NCBI RefSeq assembly: GCF_009906955.1
Contig: NZ_CP047656.1
Span: forward strand, 2,627,001 to 2,691,000
Direction: 5' to 3'
Origin: Paraglaciecola mesophila
GTDB taxonomy: Bacteria; Pseudomonadota; Gammaproteobacteria; Enterobacterales; Alteromonadaceae
Length of the DNA stretch: 64,000 bases
In this document: in pieces, positions 1 through 9,896 of the stretch
Layout: each line of letters opens with the position of its first letter
Numbering within the stretch: position 1 is the first letter of the stretch
Position numbers and translations under genes: made by a program
Notes under the pieces: generated by a model
Told to the model about the DNA's origin: nothing
Database searches by the model: none
What the model saw: the letters and a program-made list of their open reading frames with translations, nothing else

Positions 1-337
1 TATCACCATTATCGGTATTCCTTGGGGTCGCGCGGCATTCAACTTTGGTTTACTTATGTTTTGGCCTTTCGGAAGAGTCGCTGTAAGTAGAGCTGCCTAT
101 AATGGACGAGATGATATCGGCACAGGCACTTTAGGCTTACTAGGAAATATAATTTGGTTCGTGTTTGCCGGGATTTGGTTAACAATTGGCCATATTGTTT
201 CTGCATTTTTTTGTGCGATCACGATTATCGGTATTCCTTTTGCTTTACAACATATCAAGTTTGCTATGATGGCCCCTATGCCAATTGGCAAAGTTATTAT
301 TTCAAAAGACGAGGCCCGCGCAAAAGGGCTGTATTAA
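1..337 (+). CDS. YccF-family inner membrane protein, 5' end outside window
   Basis: Partial gene. The reading frame is open from base 2 with no stop before the window edge; the ATG at 56 is internal. The visible 111 residues contain two copies of the phrase ITIIGIP (near the first base and again around 226-240), followed by hydrophobic stretches, which is the two-repeat layout of the YccF (DUF307) inner membrane family. The family is normally about 120-150 residues, so roughly the first quarter is missing. The function of YccF is not established. It ends 21 bases before the DUF2959 gene on the same strand, so the two are probably co-transcribed. Confidence 0.85.
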   Translation, partial: ITIIGIPWGRAAFNFGLLMFWPFGRVAVSRAAYNGRDDIGTGTLGLLGNIIWFVFAGIWLTIGHIVSAFFCAITIIGIPFALQHIKFAMMAPMPIGKVIISKDEARAKGLY

Positions 338-358
338 AAACGGTTAGTTAAGGACATT

Positions 359-994
359 ATGAAACATTACATCATACTCACATTGGCCTTAGGCCTATTC
401 AGCTGTCAAAGCGCCTATTATGCTGCTTGGGAAAAGGTAGGAGTTGAAAAGCGCGATATCATGGTTGATCGCGTTGAAGATGCCAAAGAATCCCAAGAAG
501 ATGCTCAACAACAGTTTAGCGATGCACTGGAACAATTTACACATTTGATGAATTACGATGGCGGTGAATTGCAAGATGTTTACGAAGAGCTAAAAGACCA
601 ATACGAAGAAAGTAACCAAGCTGCCACTGAAGTCACTAAGCGCATTAATAAAGTAGAAAGCGTGGCCGATGCGTTATTTGACGAATGGGAAACTGAACTT
701 GATAAGTATAGCAACGCGGGGCTTCGCCGAGAAAGCGCGAATAAACTGAAAGACACTCAGCGTCGTTATGCGAGCTTGGTCAAAAGCATGCGTAAAGCAG
801 AAGCCAAAATGGAGCCTGTTTTATCTGCGCTACAAGACAACGTACTGTATTTAAAACATAACTTAAATGCGACTGCGATAGGGGCGCTACAGAGTGAATT
901 TAATGGCGTTAAAAATGATATTAACCAGCTAATTGCTGAAATGAATAACGCCATCAAAGAATCAAACGCGTTTATCTCCAGTATGCGAGACTAA
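359..994 (+). CDS. DUF2959 family putative lipoprotein, coiled coil
   Basis: A 211-residue protein. The N-terminus is a signal sequence ending in LFSC, an acceptable lipobox that would put the lipidated cysteine at about residue 16. The rest is highly charged and helical, rich in E, K, Q and D with heptad-like spacing, consistent with a long periplasmic coiled coil. The sequence after the signal (YYAAWEKVGVEKRDIMVDRV) matches my knowledge of DUF2959 proteins, which are common in Alteromonadales and Vibrionales and have no known function. It directly follows the yccF-like gene. Confidence 0.85.
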   Translation: MKHYIILTLALGLFSCQSAYYAAWEKVGVEKRDIMVDRVEDAKESQEDAQQQFSDALEQFTHLMNYDGGELQDVYEELKDQYEESNQAATEVTKRINKVESVADALFDEWETELDKYSNAGLRRESANKLKDTQRRYASLVKSMRKAEAKMEPVLSALQDNVLYLKHNLNATAIGALQSEFNGVKNDINQLIAEMNNAIKESNAFISSMRD

Positions 995-1008
995 TTCGTT
1001 GTCATACG

Positions 1009-1911
1009 CTACGCAGGCGATTGAGGGTCATCCTCGTCGACCTGCGTAAAACTCTCTTCAGCTTCCTCGTGAAAAAACACTTCAATAACGTGGGTTAGTT
1101 CCGCCCCCAGCAATACCACAATCCAAGATAAATATACCCAGACGAACAAGATAGGAATAACCGCCATTGCGCCATAAATCATTTGATACGATGGAAAATG
1201 AGTGATGTAAAAGGAGAAGCCTTTCTTGGACAATTCAAACAATAATGCCCCCATAAAGGCACCAACTAGGGCGTGACGAGGATTAATGCGTTTGTTCGGT
1301 ACAATCATATAAATAATGAAGAACGCACACACCGATGCAATAAACGGCACGATCTTAAGCATGGCAGTGGTTGCGCCCATCGTATATGCCTCTGCGGAGT
1401 TCGCGAACGCCACTAGATAAGAACTCATGATTACACTTAAACCAATTAACAGCGGCCCAAGCGTAAGGATCATCCAGTAAATAGCGAAGGTAAAAATAAT
1501 GGGACGTTCGCTTTTCGCTTGCCATATGCGGTTTAAGGTTTTATCAATATTTGAGATAAGCAATAAAGCCACCACCACTAAAGATAAAATCCCGATTGCG
1601 CCCATTTTTGACGCATTTCCTACAAACTCCGCCACATAACCTTGAATTTGATCACCCGAGGTAGGGATAAAATTACCGAAAATGAGCGCCTCTATATCAC
1701 CACGCACTTCTGAAAAGGCAGGAAAGGCCGACAAAATGGTGAAGAACACCATGATAAACGGCACCAAAGATAATAAAGACACATAGGCCAAGTGCCCTGC
1801 AGAAACGGTGATTCCGTCTCGCTGGCAATGGCTTACAAACATACGAGCAAAAATATTCGCTTTGGGTAACCAGCGCCTGAATAGATCCGATAGGATAACT
1901 TTGGGCTCCAT
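1009..1911 (-). CDS. YihY/BrkB family inner membrane protein
   Basis: A 300-residue polytopic membrane protein with about six hydrophobic segments and the family phrases AGHLAYVSLLSLVPF near residue 40 and VWVYLSWIVVLLGAELTHVI near residue 260. This is the YihY/BrkB family, which was once misannotated as ribonuclease BN; there is no nuclease motif. The C-terminal tail is acidic (EEAEESFTQVDEDD). It is convergent with the DUF2959 gene with 14 bases between the stops, and its start lies 34 bases downstream of the metF stop on the same strand, so it may be read through from metF. Confidence 0.9.
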   Translation of the reverse strand: MEPKVILSDLFRRWLPKANIFARMFVSHCQRDGITVSAGHLAYVSLLSLVPFIMVFFTILSAFPAFSEVRGDIEALIFGNFIPTSGDQIQGYVAEFVGNASKMGAIGILSLVVVALLLISNIDKTLNRIWQAKSERPIIFTFAIYWMILTLGPLLIGLSVIMSSYLVAFANSAEAYTMGATTAMLKIVPFIASVCAFFIIYMIVPNKRINPRHALVGAFMGALLFELSKKGFSFYITHFPSYQMIYGAMAVIPILFVWVYLSWIVVLLGAELTHVIEVFFHEEAEESFTQVDEDDPQSPA

Positions 1912-1945
1912 ATATTTCCTTTTTACAGCAGGTTAGCAATATTCC

Positions 1946-2848
<903 letters not shown>

Positions 2849-2850
2849 CT

Positions 2851-2866
2851 AGACGTTTAGACGTCT
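2851..2866. promoter_or_regulatory. Tandem Met boxes (MetJ operator), metF-proximal
   Basis: Two adjacent octamers, agacgttt (2851-2858) and agacgtct (2859-2866). The second is a perfect match to the MetJ consensus AGACGTCT and the first differs at one base. MetJ dimers bind such tandem 8-mers cooperatively. They sit 20 bases upstream of the metF start codon, between metF and the divergent metJ gene. Confidence 0.85.
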
Positions 2867-2894
2867 AAACTAAACTTTGTACGTAAAGCCGTCA

Positions 2895-2910
2895 AGATGT
2901 TTAGCAGTCT
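2895..2910. promoter_or_regulatory. Second, degenerate Met-box pair
   Basis: Two further adjacent octamers, agatgttt (2895-2902) and agcagtct (2903-2910), each match AGACGTCT at six of eight positions and keep the tandem spacing. They lie 28 bases beyond the strong pair on the metJ side of the divergent promoter region. This is a weaker match and may extend the operator or serve metJ autoregulation. Confidence 0.45.
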
Positions 2911-2976
2911 ATCGTTGACCTTTATTGGTTTATGGTTAGAATTTCCCCTTATAAGAAAGAAAAAAGCGAGTAAACG

Positions 2977-3300
2977 ATGGCTAAAACGACGAAATGGAAT
3001 GGGAAATACATTCATCCCTACGCCGAACACGGAAAGAAAAGCGAGCAAGTGAAAAAGGTGACTGTGTCTATTCCCCTTAAAGTGCTCAAAGTATTAACGG
3101 ATGAGCGCACCCGTCGACAGGTGAATAATCTGCGTCATGCGACAAACTCAGAGTTACTGTGTGAAGCGTTTTTGCATGCTTTTACTGGGCAGCCTTTACC
3201 GAATGACAATGATTTGCAAAAAGATAACGACAATCGCATTCCCAGCGATGCTTTACGTATCATGCAGGAAATGGGCATTGACATCGATTCAGAAGAATAG
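2977..3300 (+). CDS. metJ: Methionine repressor MetJ
   Basis: A 107-residue ribbon-helix-helix repressor, the usual MetJ length. The DNA-contacting strand is [15 protein letters not shown] near residues 27-41, followed by [20 protein letters not shown], the helix pair typical of MetJ. The N-terminus [20 protein letters not shown] is near-identical in kind to the enterobacterial protein. With SAM as corepressor it would silence metF and its own gene through the Met boxes in the divergent promoter. Its stop codon lies inside the left arm of a hairpin that probably ends transcription. Confidence 0.97.
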   Translation: MAKTTKWNGKYIHPYAEHGKKSEQVKKVTVSIPLKVLKVLTDERTRRQVNNLRHATNSELLCEAFLHAFTGQPLPNDNDLQKDNDNRIPSDALRIMQEMGIDIDSEE

Positions 3301-3321
3301 GCCTTAGCAGGCTATTCTTCT
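3291..3321. terminator. Putative bidirectional terminator between metJ and GST
   Basis: Ten-base arms agaagaatag (3291-3300) and ctattcttct (3312-3321) are perfect complements, with a further GCC/GGC pairing possible in the loop. The left arm overlaps the metJ stop codon. There is no clear T run after it, so its efficiency is uncertain. It lies between convergent genes. Confidence 0.45.
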
Positions 3322-3335
3322 GACTGAGATAGACC

Positions 3336-4001
3336 TCAAGCGTAGTCGTACTGTCCCCCGCGTGAGAGTCCTTGTTGATAAGCAGGTCGCTCATGAATAC
3401 GCTTCACATAGGCAGCAATATTGGGGTATTGCCCAGGAACATTGCGCGAAGCCATAGCCTCTAACGGGAAGCTCATTTGAATATCGGCCCCCGTTAATGT
3501 ATCTCCAGCAAACCATTCATTCTCAGCTAAATATTGCTCAACATACTTCAAGTTCGCCACCAGATTCAGTCCGTAATATCCGTCCATCACTTTATCGGCA
3601 ATTTTATTTGCCACCATTTTGACAAAAAACGGCTTGGCATTTTGGCGCACTTTATCGAACACCAGTTTTGCTACCATAGGCGGCATCATTGTACCCTCGG
3701 CGAAGTGCAACCAATAGGTGTATTGACGGTATGCTTCTGTACCTGCCTCAGGTATCAAGGCTTTATCGCTATATTTACGCGCCAGATAATCAATGATCGC
3801 CCCAGATTCCGCCACGGTAACTTCACCATCAGTGATAACTGGGGATTTACCAAGCTGGTGCACTTTCTTCAATGACTCGGGCGCTAGGTTGGTCTGGCTA
3901 TCTCGCTGATATCGCTCAATGTCATATTCCACACCTAATTCTTCTAGCATCCATAGTATGCGCTGAGAGCGTGAGTTGTTTAGATGGTGGAGTGTGATCA
4001 T
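3336..4001 (-). CDS. Glutathione S-transferase family protein
   Basis: A 221-residue protein with a thioredoxin-like N-terminal domain (residues 1-80: MITLHHLNNSRSQRILWMLE, then GKSPVITDGEVTVAESGAII carrying the cis-Pro and the Glu-Ser glutathione-binding pair) and an all-helical C-terminal domain with the N-capping phrase LTGADIQMSFPLEA. The catalytic position is probably Ser10. The substrate cannot be read from the sequence. It is a single gene between metJ (convergent) and the cytochrome c gene. Confidence 0.9.
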   Translation of the reverse strand: MITLHHLNNSRSQRILWMLEELGVEYDIERYQRDSQTNLAPESLKKVHQLGKSPVITDGEVTVAESGAIIDYLARKYSDKALIPEAGTEAYRQYTYWLHFAEGTMMPPMVAKLVFDKVRQNAKPFFVKMVANKIADKVMDGYYGLNLVANLKYVEQYLAENEWFAGDTLTGADIQMSFPLEAMASRNVPGQYPNIAAYVKRIHERPAYQQGLSRGGQYDYA

Positions 4002-4097
4002 GAAGCACCTTTTATACTGAAAGTTTTTGATAGTACTAAAGTACGCGTAAAGTACCGAACTGGCTCATCAAAAATATGAATATGTTTTCATTAACGT

Positions 4098-4126
4098 AAA
4101 AAGGCTGAAGAAATTCCCAGCCTTTT
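4098..4126. terminator. Rho-independent terminator after cytochrome c gene
   Basis: Arms aaaaaggctg (4098-4107) and cagcctttt (4118-4126) are separated by ten bases. On the minus strand the hairpin is followed by a run of T, and it lies 36 bases beyond the stop codon of the cytochrome gene. Confidence 0.7.
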
Positions 4127-4161
4127 AGGTGTTTACTCGTTACGCTAATCAGAGCGCCGGA

Positions 4162-4488
4162 TTATTTTCCTGACGGATCGAGACTCGCATAATACGCTGC
4201 CAAGTTTTCAATATCTGCATCGCTTAGGCCCGCCACCATAGGTGCCATAACCATATTTTTGCGCTCTCCAGAACGAAACGCTTTTAGTTGTAATGCCAAG
4301 TATTGCTCTTTTTGACCTGCTAAGTTGGGATACATTGGAATTTGTGAGATACCATTAGCACCATGACATGCCATACAGGTCGCTGATTTAGTTTTACCGG
4401 CCGCAATGTCGCCAGCGAAAACGTTAGTTGATAACATGGCAACTGTCGATAGACTCGCCACAACACAAGCTTTTGAGATTAGATTCAT
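4162..4488 (-). CDS. Small periplasmic c-type cytochrome
   Basis: A 108-residue protein: Sec signal peptide (residues 1-25, ending NVFA|GD), one haem-binding motif CMACH near residue 38 preceded by [10 protein letters not shown], and an axial Met candidate in the phrase [20 protein letters not shown], followed by the terminal helix LAAYYASL. This is the class I cytochrome c553/c5-like fold, similar to one half of cytochrome c4. It would carry electrons in the periplasm; the partner is unknown. It is divergent from selO, with 67 bases between the starts. Confidence 0.9.
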   Translation of the reverse strand: MNLISKACVVASLSTVAMLSTNVFAGDIAAGKTKSATCMACHGANGISQIPMYPNLAGQKEQYLALQLKAFRSGERKNMVMAPMVAGLSDADIENLAAYYASLDPSGK

Positions 4489-4555
4489 ATTTGGTCCTTA
4501 AGGTAACGTCGGTTTACAAAAAACCATTCTACGAGTAATAAAATAGAGGCAGACA

Positions 4556-5998
4556 ATGAATTTAGATCATTCATATGCGACGCAACTAGGTGATTTAGGT
4601 GCCGTAACTAAACCTTTAAGTGTGGCCAACCCTCAACTCATTGAGGTAAACCACACGTTGCGTGCCGCTCTGCAACTACCAGCATCATGGTTTACGCAAT
4701 CTAGCATAATGTCGATGCTTTTTGGCAATTCAAGTTCGCTTACGAAACATTCTTTTGCACAAAAGTACGGCGGTCATCAGTTTGGTGGCTGGAATCCGGA
4801 CCTAGGAGACGGCCGTGGTTTATTGCTTGGTGAAGCAAAAGATCAACAGGGAAACCCGTGGGATTTACATTTAAAAGGCGCAGGCCCAACGCCCTATTCA
4901 CGATTCGCCGATGGGCGTGCTGTGCTGCGTTCTACCTTACGCGAATACCTTGCGAGTGAAGCTCTACATCATATGGGCATACCCACATCCCGCGCGTTGT
5001 GCCTGATTACCAGTGACGAACTTGTGTATCGTGAGAAACAAGAAAAAGCTGCCATGATGATCCGCGTCAGCCAAAGCCATATACGCTTCGGGCACTTTGA
5101 GTACTTTTACCACAATGGTGAGTTGGATAAACTCGAGAAGTTGTTCGACTATTGCTTTGAACGGCATTTTTCTGAGTGTTTACAGGCCGAGTCACCGCAT
5201 TTAGCGATGCTCGAAAAAATAGTCACCGATACCGCTAGCTTGATTGCTAAATGGCAAGCATTTGGTTTTAACCACGGTGTAATGAACACAGATAACATGT
5301 CGATTCACGGTATCACCTTTGATTATGGCCCCTATGCATTCTTAGATGATTTTGATCCAAAATTTGTCTGTAATCATTCAGACCACCAAGGGCGTTACGC
5401 ATTTGAGCAACAACCTGGCATTGGTTTGTGGAATCTAAATGCCCTTGCCCACGCTTTCACTCCTTATTTGAGCATTGAGCAAATAAAAAGCGCCTTAAGC
5501 CAATATGAACCACGACTGATGGCTGAGTTTTCACAGTTAATGCGCCAAAAACTTGGGTTATATGAAAATAATCATACCACCGCCGAACTGGTCAATCGTT
5601 GGCTTGATTTAGTGTCACAAGACAAGCGCGATTACCATATCAGTTTTCGATTATTGTGTGACATTGACGAGCAAGGTGCTCACCCGAAGCTAGTAGATCA
5701 TTTTATTCAACGTGAAGCGGCCCAGGCTTGGCTCACGCAATATCAACAAGTGATACGCGCTCAAGGCACCAATAAACAAGAGCGGCAAACACAAATGCGT
5801 AAAGTGAATCCTGAATATGTGCTGCGAAATTATCAAGCCCAACTAGCGATAGACGCAGCAGAACAAGGTGACTTTACCCATTTCAGAACGCTTCTACAGG
5901 TATTACAGCAGCCGTTTGAGAGTAAACCTGAGTACGGAGAATTTGCTAAGCCTCCCCCTAATTGGGGTAAGCACATGGAAATATCATGCAGCAGCTAA
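4556..5998 (+). CDS. selO: Protein adenylyltransferase SelO (YdiU)
   Basis: A 480-residue SelO pseudokinase, full length. SelO proteins bind ATP in a flipped orientation and transfer AMP to Ser, Thr or Tyr of target proteins, with a role in redox stress. Visible motifs are QKYGGHQFGGWNPDLGDGRG near residue 80, LKGAGPTPYSRFADGRAVLR near 105, the catalytic-loop equivalent HGVMNTDNMS near 240, and FDYGPYAFLDDF as the metal-binding part. The protein ends in CSS; the third-last residue is selenocysteine in eukaryotic SelO and cysteine here. The gene is monocistronic and divergent from the cytochrome gene. Confidence 0.96.
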   Translation: MNLDHSYATQLGDLGAVTKPLSVANPQLIEVNHTLRAALQLPASWFTQSSIMSMLFGNSSSLTKHSFAQKYGGHQFGGWNPDLGDGRGLLLGEAKDQQGNPWDLHLKGAGPTPYSRFADGRAVLRSTLREYLASEALHHMGIPTSRALCLITSDELVYREKQEKAAMMIRVSQSHIRFGHFEYFYHNGELDKLEKLFDYCFERHFSECLQAESPHLAMLEKIVTDTASLIAKWQAFGFNHGVMNTDNMSIHGITFDYGPYAFLDDFDPKFVCNHSDHQGRYAFEQQPGIGLWNLNALAHAFTPYLSIEQIKSALSQYEPRLMAEFSQLMRQKLGLYENNHTTAELVNRWLDLVSQDKRDYHISFRLLCDIDEQGAHPKLVDHFIQREAAQAWLTQYQQVIRAQGTNKQERQTQMRKVNPEYVLRNYQAQLAIDAAEQGDFTHFRTLLQVLQQPFESKPEYGEFAKPPPNWGKHMEISCSS

Positions 5999-6132
5999 TC
6001 ATCATGTATAAATATAAACTCTTTGTTGAATGGGAATAACCGATGTTAGGCTACGCGTTAACATACAATTCGACGTTGCACACTGTCATTAACACCGTAA
6101 CTGCAACGCACTTTGCTTTGGTTTTCTAAATT

Positions 6133-9006
6133 GTGAAAATGCGCCTTTCATCCAGCTTTACTCCCTTACTGTGCTTCATGTTGCTGATTGTTATGCAACT
6201 GTGCCAAGCGGTGTCAGCGCAAATAGAGTTAACCCCAGTTAATGTAAGTAATAGTGCTACGCCTATCAATTTGATGGAACATAGCCAGTGGTTAGTGGCA
6301 GATAACCGCGTGCAATTATCAGATATACAAGTGCTTACCACCTGGCGCAGTGAATTCTCACCTCAGCCACTGAATGCCAACCAAAGCCTTTGGGGTAAAG
6401 TCACCCTGACGAGCGAGAGCAGTAACAAACCGTTTTTTATCAGTATCGATAATCCGCGAATTGATGCCCTTGATATATACATACTAGATGAACGCGATCG
6501 CATAATTAATTCCTACCGCATGGGAACAAGCCGCCCTTTGGATAACGGTCCCGTCGCCCACAGGCTGTTTGTGGTTCCGTTAGATATTCCTTATGCCCAA
6601 CCGCGCAACATCTACGTAAAAGTTCGTGATAATGGCCCGTTAGTGTTCGCGTTTAAGCTACAAACTGAAACCGCCTTACTCGATAAAGAACAGCGCAACA
6701 GCATCGTGTTCTCCCTAATAAGTGGCGCGCTCGCCATGATGGTATTGTACTTTTTAGTGACTTATACCTTACTTCGCAGTCCTGTTCGCTTTTGGTTTTC
6801 GGTAGCCAGTACCGCGTACTTACTGCTATTTTTAAATAGCCAAGGTGTGGTGAGTTACCTGTCAGGGTTTAACGCTTATATTGACAATATCAGCACCATT
6901 TTGTGTGCACTGCTTCTGTTTTCATTAGCCAAAATAACCTTCACTATATTTCGCCCTTTGCCTACCTATTACCGCTACTTTCTATACGCTACGGGTTGGG
7001 TCAGTGCGGCATCTGCGTTTGTTCTCAATAGTTACCATCAGATTTTATTGGTCTCAGGCGCCGCAGCGCTAGCGGTTGTTACCATTGCAGTACTGGCGAT
7101 ATTTTACCGCTATAAAGGCCACCACATTAGTAATCGCATGTTCGCCTTAGGCTTAACATTAATCGCTTTGACCACGGCGGCGCATACCGGTCTTTATCTC
7201 AAGTGGCTGGCCTTCCCTGAACAGCTTTCCCTGACGCTCAGCGCGCTCATCATTATCGGCATTGTGCTTATTGCCGTAGCGATAGCGGCCCATGAAAAAG
7301 TCATTGCATTTCGTCATTACACTGAGCAACAAAACGCCATTCGAGATCTACAGCAGTTTGTCGATATGTTTGAAGATGCGCCCGAAGGACGATTTATCAC
7401 CAGTTTGGACGGCGAGCTTCTGCGCGCCAACCGTGCCATGGCAAAAATATTCGGCTATGAAGACGTCGCTCACATGAAAGCGCAATTGGACTCTGTATCT
7501 ACCTTGTATGCTCAGTCGCACGAACGTGAACTATTGCTAGGTGAGCTACATAAAAATCAGTCAACCCTAGGTAAGGAAATCAAAGGCCAAACACGCCAGA
7601 ACCAACCTCTCTGGTTACTGGTTTCAGCTCAACTGAGCGACGGTACAAACAGTGATAAATTAATCTACGGCTCGATTTTAGATATCAGTAAGCAAAAGGC
7701 AGCGGATCAGAATATCGAATACATGGCCAGTCACGATACCCTAACCGGCTTTTATCAACGCCAAGAATTCGAGAAACGCTTACACGCAGCCATTAATCAA
7801 GCTAAACAAGAGCAGGACGAACTGACTTTACTTCACGTTAATATCGATCAGTTCAAAGCAATTAACGATACTTATGGTCACAAAGCTGGCGACGCAATTC
7901 TTAGGCAGTTTTCCCAATTGATGCTCAAAATAGTGACTGTCGACAACATGATTGGCCGTCTCGGTGGAGACGAATTCGGCATTTTACTGTCGGGCAGCAA
8001 TGCACAGAACAGCTTTATGCTGGCGAATAAACTGTTAAATACGGTGCAAAATTACGATTTTTCATGGGAAGAACGTCGATTAAATATTGGCATCAGCATT
8101 GGCCAAGTATCTTGGAATGAAAAGATCAACAGCTCAGAACAATTGCTAAGTATGGCTGATTCCGCCTGTTATATGGCCAAAACTCTGGGCCGCAATCGTC
8201 TGCACACTTATTCTTCTACTGACAAACAAATCGCAAAATATGAATCCCAGTTAAGCTGGCTACCCCGCATTCAACATGCTTTGATCCACAACGGCTTTGA
8301 GCTGCATATGCAAACTTACATGCCAATGACCTCGATCGCTCAGGGCCATCACTATGAAATATTATTGCGCCTAGTAGACGAACACGACCAGCGTGTTTTA
8401 CCGAATGAGTTTTTACCCGCAGCTGAACGTTATAACCTAAGTGCTAAAATTGATCGCTGGGTTATAGACACTTATTTTACTTGGCTGAATCAAAACCCGC
8501 AGCACAAAGAAGACCTCGTTCGCTGTAATATTAATCTTAGCGGACAGTCCTTAGGCAATCAGGATTTGAAATTATTTATTCTCAGCGCCTTTGAAAAGTA
8601 CCAGGTCCCCCACAACAAAATTTGCTTTGAAATAACCGAGAGCATGGCTATTTTAAAGCTTGATGAAACTATTGAGTTTATTAATACCTTCAAAGCACTG
8701 GGTTGTACATTTGCTTTAGATGACTTTGGTAGCGGCTTTTCATCTTATAATTACCTTAAAAATCTACCGGTTGATCAAGTTAAGATTGATGGTGAGTTCG
8801 TCAAAAGTATTCTTATCGACTCAGTTGATATGGCTATGGTGACCTCGATAAAGGACATCGCGAGCGCCATGAAAATTCAAACAATTGCCGAATATGTTGA
8901 GTCAAAAGAAATAATGGTTGAGCTAGGTAAAATAGGCGTCGACTTCGTTCAGGGTTTTGGTGTCAACAAACCCACTCCTTTGAAATCAATGAATGACGAA
9001 AACTAA
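6133..9006 (+). CDS. Membrane GGDEF-EAL protein with 7TMR-DISM sensor and PAS domain
   Basis: A 957-residue multidomain c-di-GMP enzyme with a GTG start. Order: signal peptide (1-29), periplasmic DISM-type sensor domain (about 35-175), seven membrane helices (about 190-390), PAS domain (about 405-520), GGDEF (about 535-695) and EAL (about 710-950). The GGDEF motif at 611-615 is intact (RLGGDEF). The EAL signature reads EIL at 742-744, and the other phosphodiesterase residues are present: NINLSG, EITES, DDFGSG at 863-868, KID and the Glu of AEYVES. Both activities are therefore possible. It stands alone between selO and ribA. Confidence 0.93.
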   Translation: MKMRLSSSFTPLLCFMLLIVMQLCQAVSAQIELTPVNVSNSATPINLMEHSQWLVADNRVQLSDIQVLTTWRSEFSPQPLNANQSLWGKVTLTSESSNKPFFISIDNPRIDALDIYILDERDRIINSYRMGTSRPLDNGPVAHRLFVVPLDIPYAQPRNIYVKVRDNGPLVFAFKLQTETALLDKEQRNSIVFSLISGALAMMVLYFLVTYTLLRSPVRFWFSVASTAYLLLFLNSQGVVSYLSGFNAYIDNISTILCALLLFSLAKITFTIFRPLPTYYRYFLYATGWVSAASAFVLNSYHQILLVSGAAALAVVTIAVLAIFYRYKGHHISNRMFALGLTLIALTTAAHTGLYLKWLAFPEQLSLTLSALIIIGIVLIAVAIAAHEKVIAFRHYTEQQNAIRDLQQFVDMFEDAPEGRFITSLDGELLRANRAMAKIFGYEDVAHMKAQLDSVSTLYAQSHERELLLGELHKNQSTLGKEIKGQTRQNQPLWLLVSAQLSDGTNSDKLIYGSILDISKQKAADQNIEYMASHDTLTGFYQRQEFEKRLHAAINQAKQEQDELTLLHVNIDQFKAINDTYGHKAGDAILRQFSQLMLKIVTVDNMIGRLGGDEFGILLSGSNAQNSFMLANKLLNTVQNYDFSWEERRLNIGISIGQVSWNEKINSSEQLLSMADSACYMAKTLGRNRLHTYSSTDKQIAKYESQLSWLPRIQHALIHNGFELHMQTYMPMTSIAQGHHYEILLRLVDEHDQRVLPNEFLPAAERYNLSAKIDRWVIDTYFTWLNQNPQHKEDLVRCNINLSGQSLGNQDLKLFILSAFEKYQVPHNKICFEITESMAILKLDETIEFINTFKALGCTFALDDFGSGFSSYNYLKNLPVDQVKIDGEFVKSILIDSVDMAMVTSIKDIASAMKIQTIAEYVESKEIMVELGKIGVDFVQGFGVNKPTPLKSMNDEN

Positions 9007-9121
9007 AGACTTAAATCAACGTAAGAAGAATAAAGGCACTTGTTTTTGAATATTCAGCACCCATATTTTGTACCTATGCGTTGCCCCTTTAAAACCTTTT
9101 TACAAGTCAGCATTTAACATT

Positions 9122-9736
9122 ATGAAACAACATCAGAAGTACGAATTCGTGAGCTCAGCCTCCCTACCAACTCGCTGGGGACAGTTCACTATACACGGGT
9201 TCGTTGAAACAGCGACCGAGCAAGAACATGTCGCGCTATCCTACGGACAATGGCAAGCTGGCGATGTAATCCCTATTCGTATCCACTCTGAATGCTTAAC
9301 CGGTGATGCATTATTTAGCACCCGATGTGACTGTGGAGCGCAATTAGAAAAAGCGCTACAAAACATTGTTGAGCAAGGCAAAGGTGTTTTACTTTACTTG
9401 CGCCAAGAAGGCCGCGGCATTGGTTTACTCAATAAAATTCGCGCTTATAACCTGCAAGATCAAGGATTAGATACAGTTGAAGCCAATGAACACTTAGGTT
9501 TTGACGCTGATTTGCGTGAATACGATATGTGTAAGTTGATGCTCGACACGCTAAATGTACAGCGTGTAAACCTAATGACCAATAACCCTAAAAAGCGCAT
9601 TGCGCTAGAAGGTATGGGCATAGAAGTGGTCTGCCGCACACCTATTGATCATGGTATTACGGATGACAACCGACATTATATTCGCACCAAAACAGAAAAA
9701 CTGGGTCATAAATTTGACTCCCACCTATTGAAATAA
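9122..9736 (+). CDS. ribA: GTP cyclohydrolase II (riboflavin synthesis)
   Basis: A 204-residue enzyme that opens the imidazole ring of GTP in the first step of riboflavin synthesis. The ATG at 9122 was chosen because the frame upstream starts only with TTG and adds 18 residues foreign to the family. The zinc cysteines are C58, C69 and C71 (SECLTGDALFSTRCDCGAQL), followed by the catalytic and GTP-binding phrase LRQEGRGIGL and then NPKKRIALEGMGIEV. It has no RibB domain, so it is the stand-alone E. coli RibA type. It is monocistronic with a short hairpin after the stop. Confidence 0.95.
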   Translation: MKQHQKYEFVSSASLPTRWGQFTIHGFVETATEQEHVALSYGQWQAGDVIPIRIHSECLTGDALFSTRCDCGAQLEKALQNIVEQGKGVLLYLRQEGRGIGLLNKIRAYNLQDQGLDTVEANEHLGFDADLREYDMCKLMLDTLNVQRVNLMTNNPKKRIALEGMGIEVVCRTPIDHGITDDNRHYIRTKTEKLGHKFDSHLLK

Positions 9737-9747
9737 CCTGTGTGCTT

Positions 9748-9764
9748 GGCCGCTAAAAGCGGCC
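9748..9764 (+). terminator. Short GC hairpin after ribA
   Basis: Seven-base arms ggccgct (9748-9754) and agcggcc (9758-9764) enclose a three-base loop 11 bases after the ribA stop. No T run follows, so it may be a processing or pausing hairpin rather than an efficient intrinsic terminator. Confidence 0.35.
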
Positions 9765-9896
9765 TAATACGTTCCCCTTTGCTGTATTTCAATACACTTA
9801 AGCCTTGATTCAGTTTTGGTTAAGCCTGCATAACCGACACTACACTTACGTTAAGTTTTACGCATACCGTAAAATAGTGACTAATTGAGGTGTCCC

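Noticed and set aside
1009..1911. Ribonuclease BN
   Set aside because: This is an old misannotation of the YihY/BrkB family. The protein is polytopic and has no nuclease motif.
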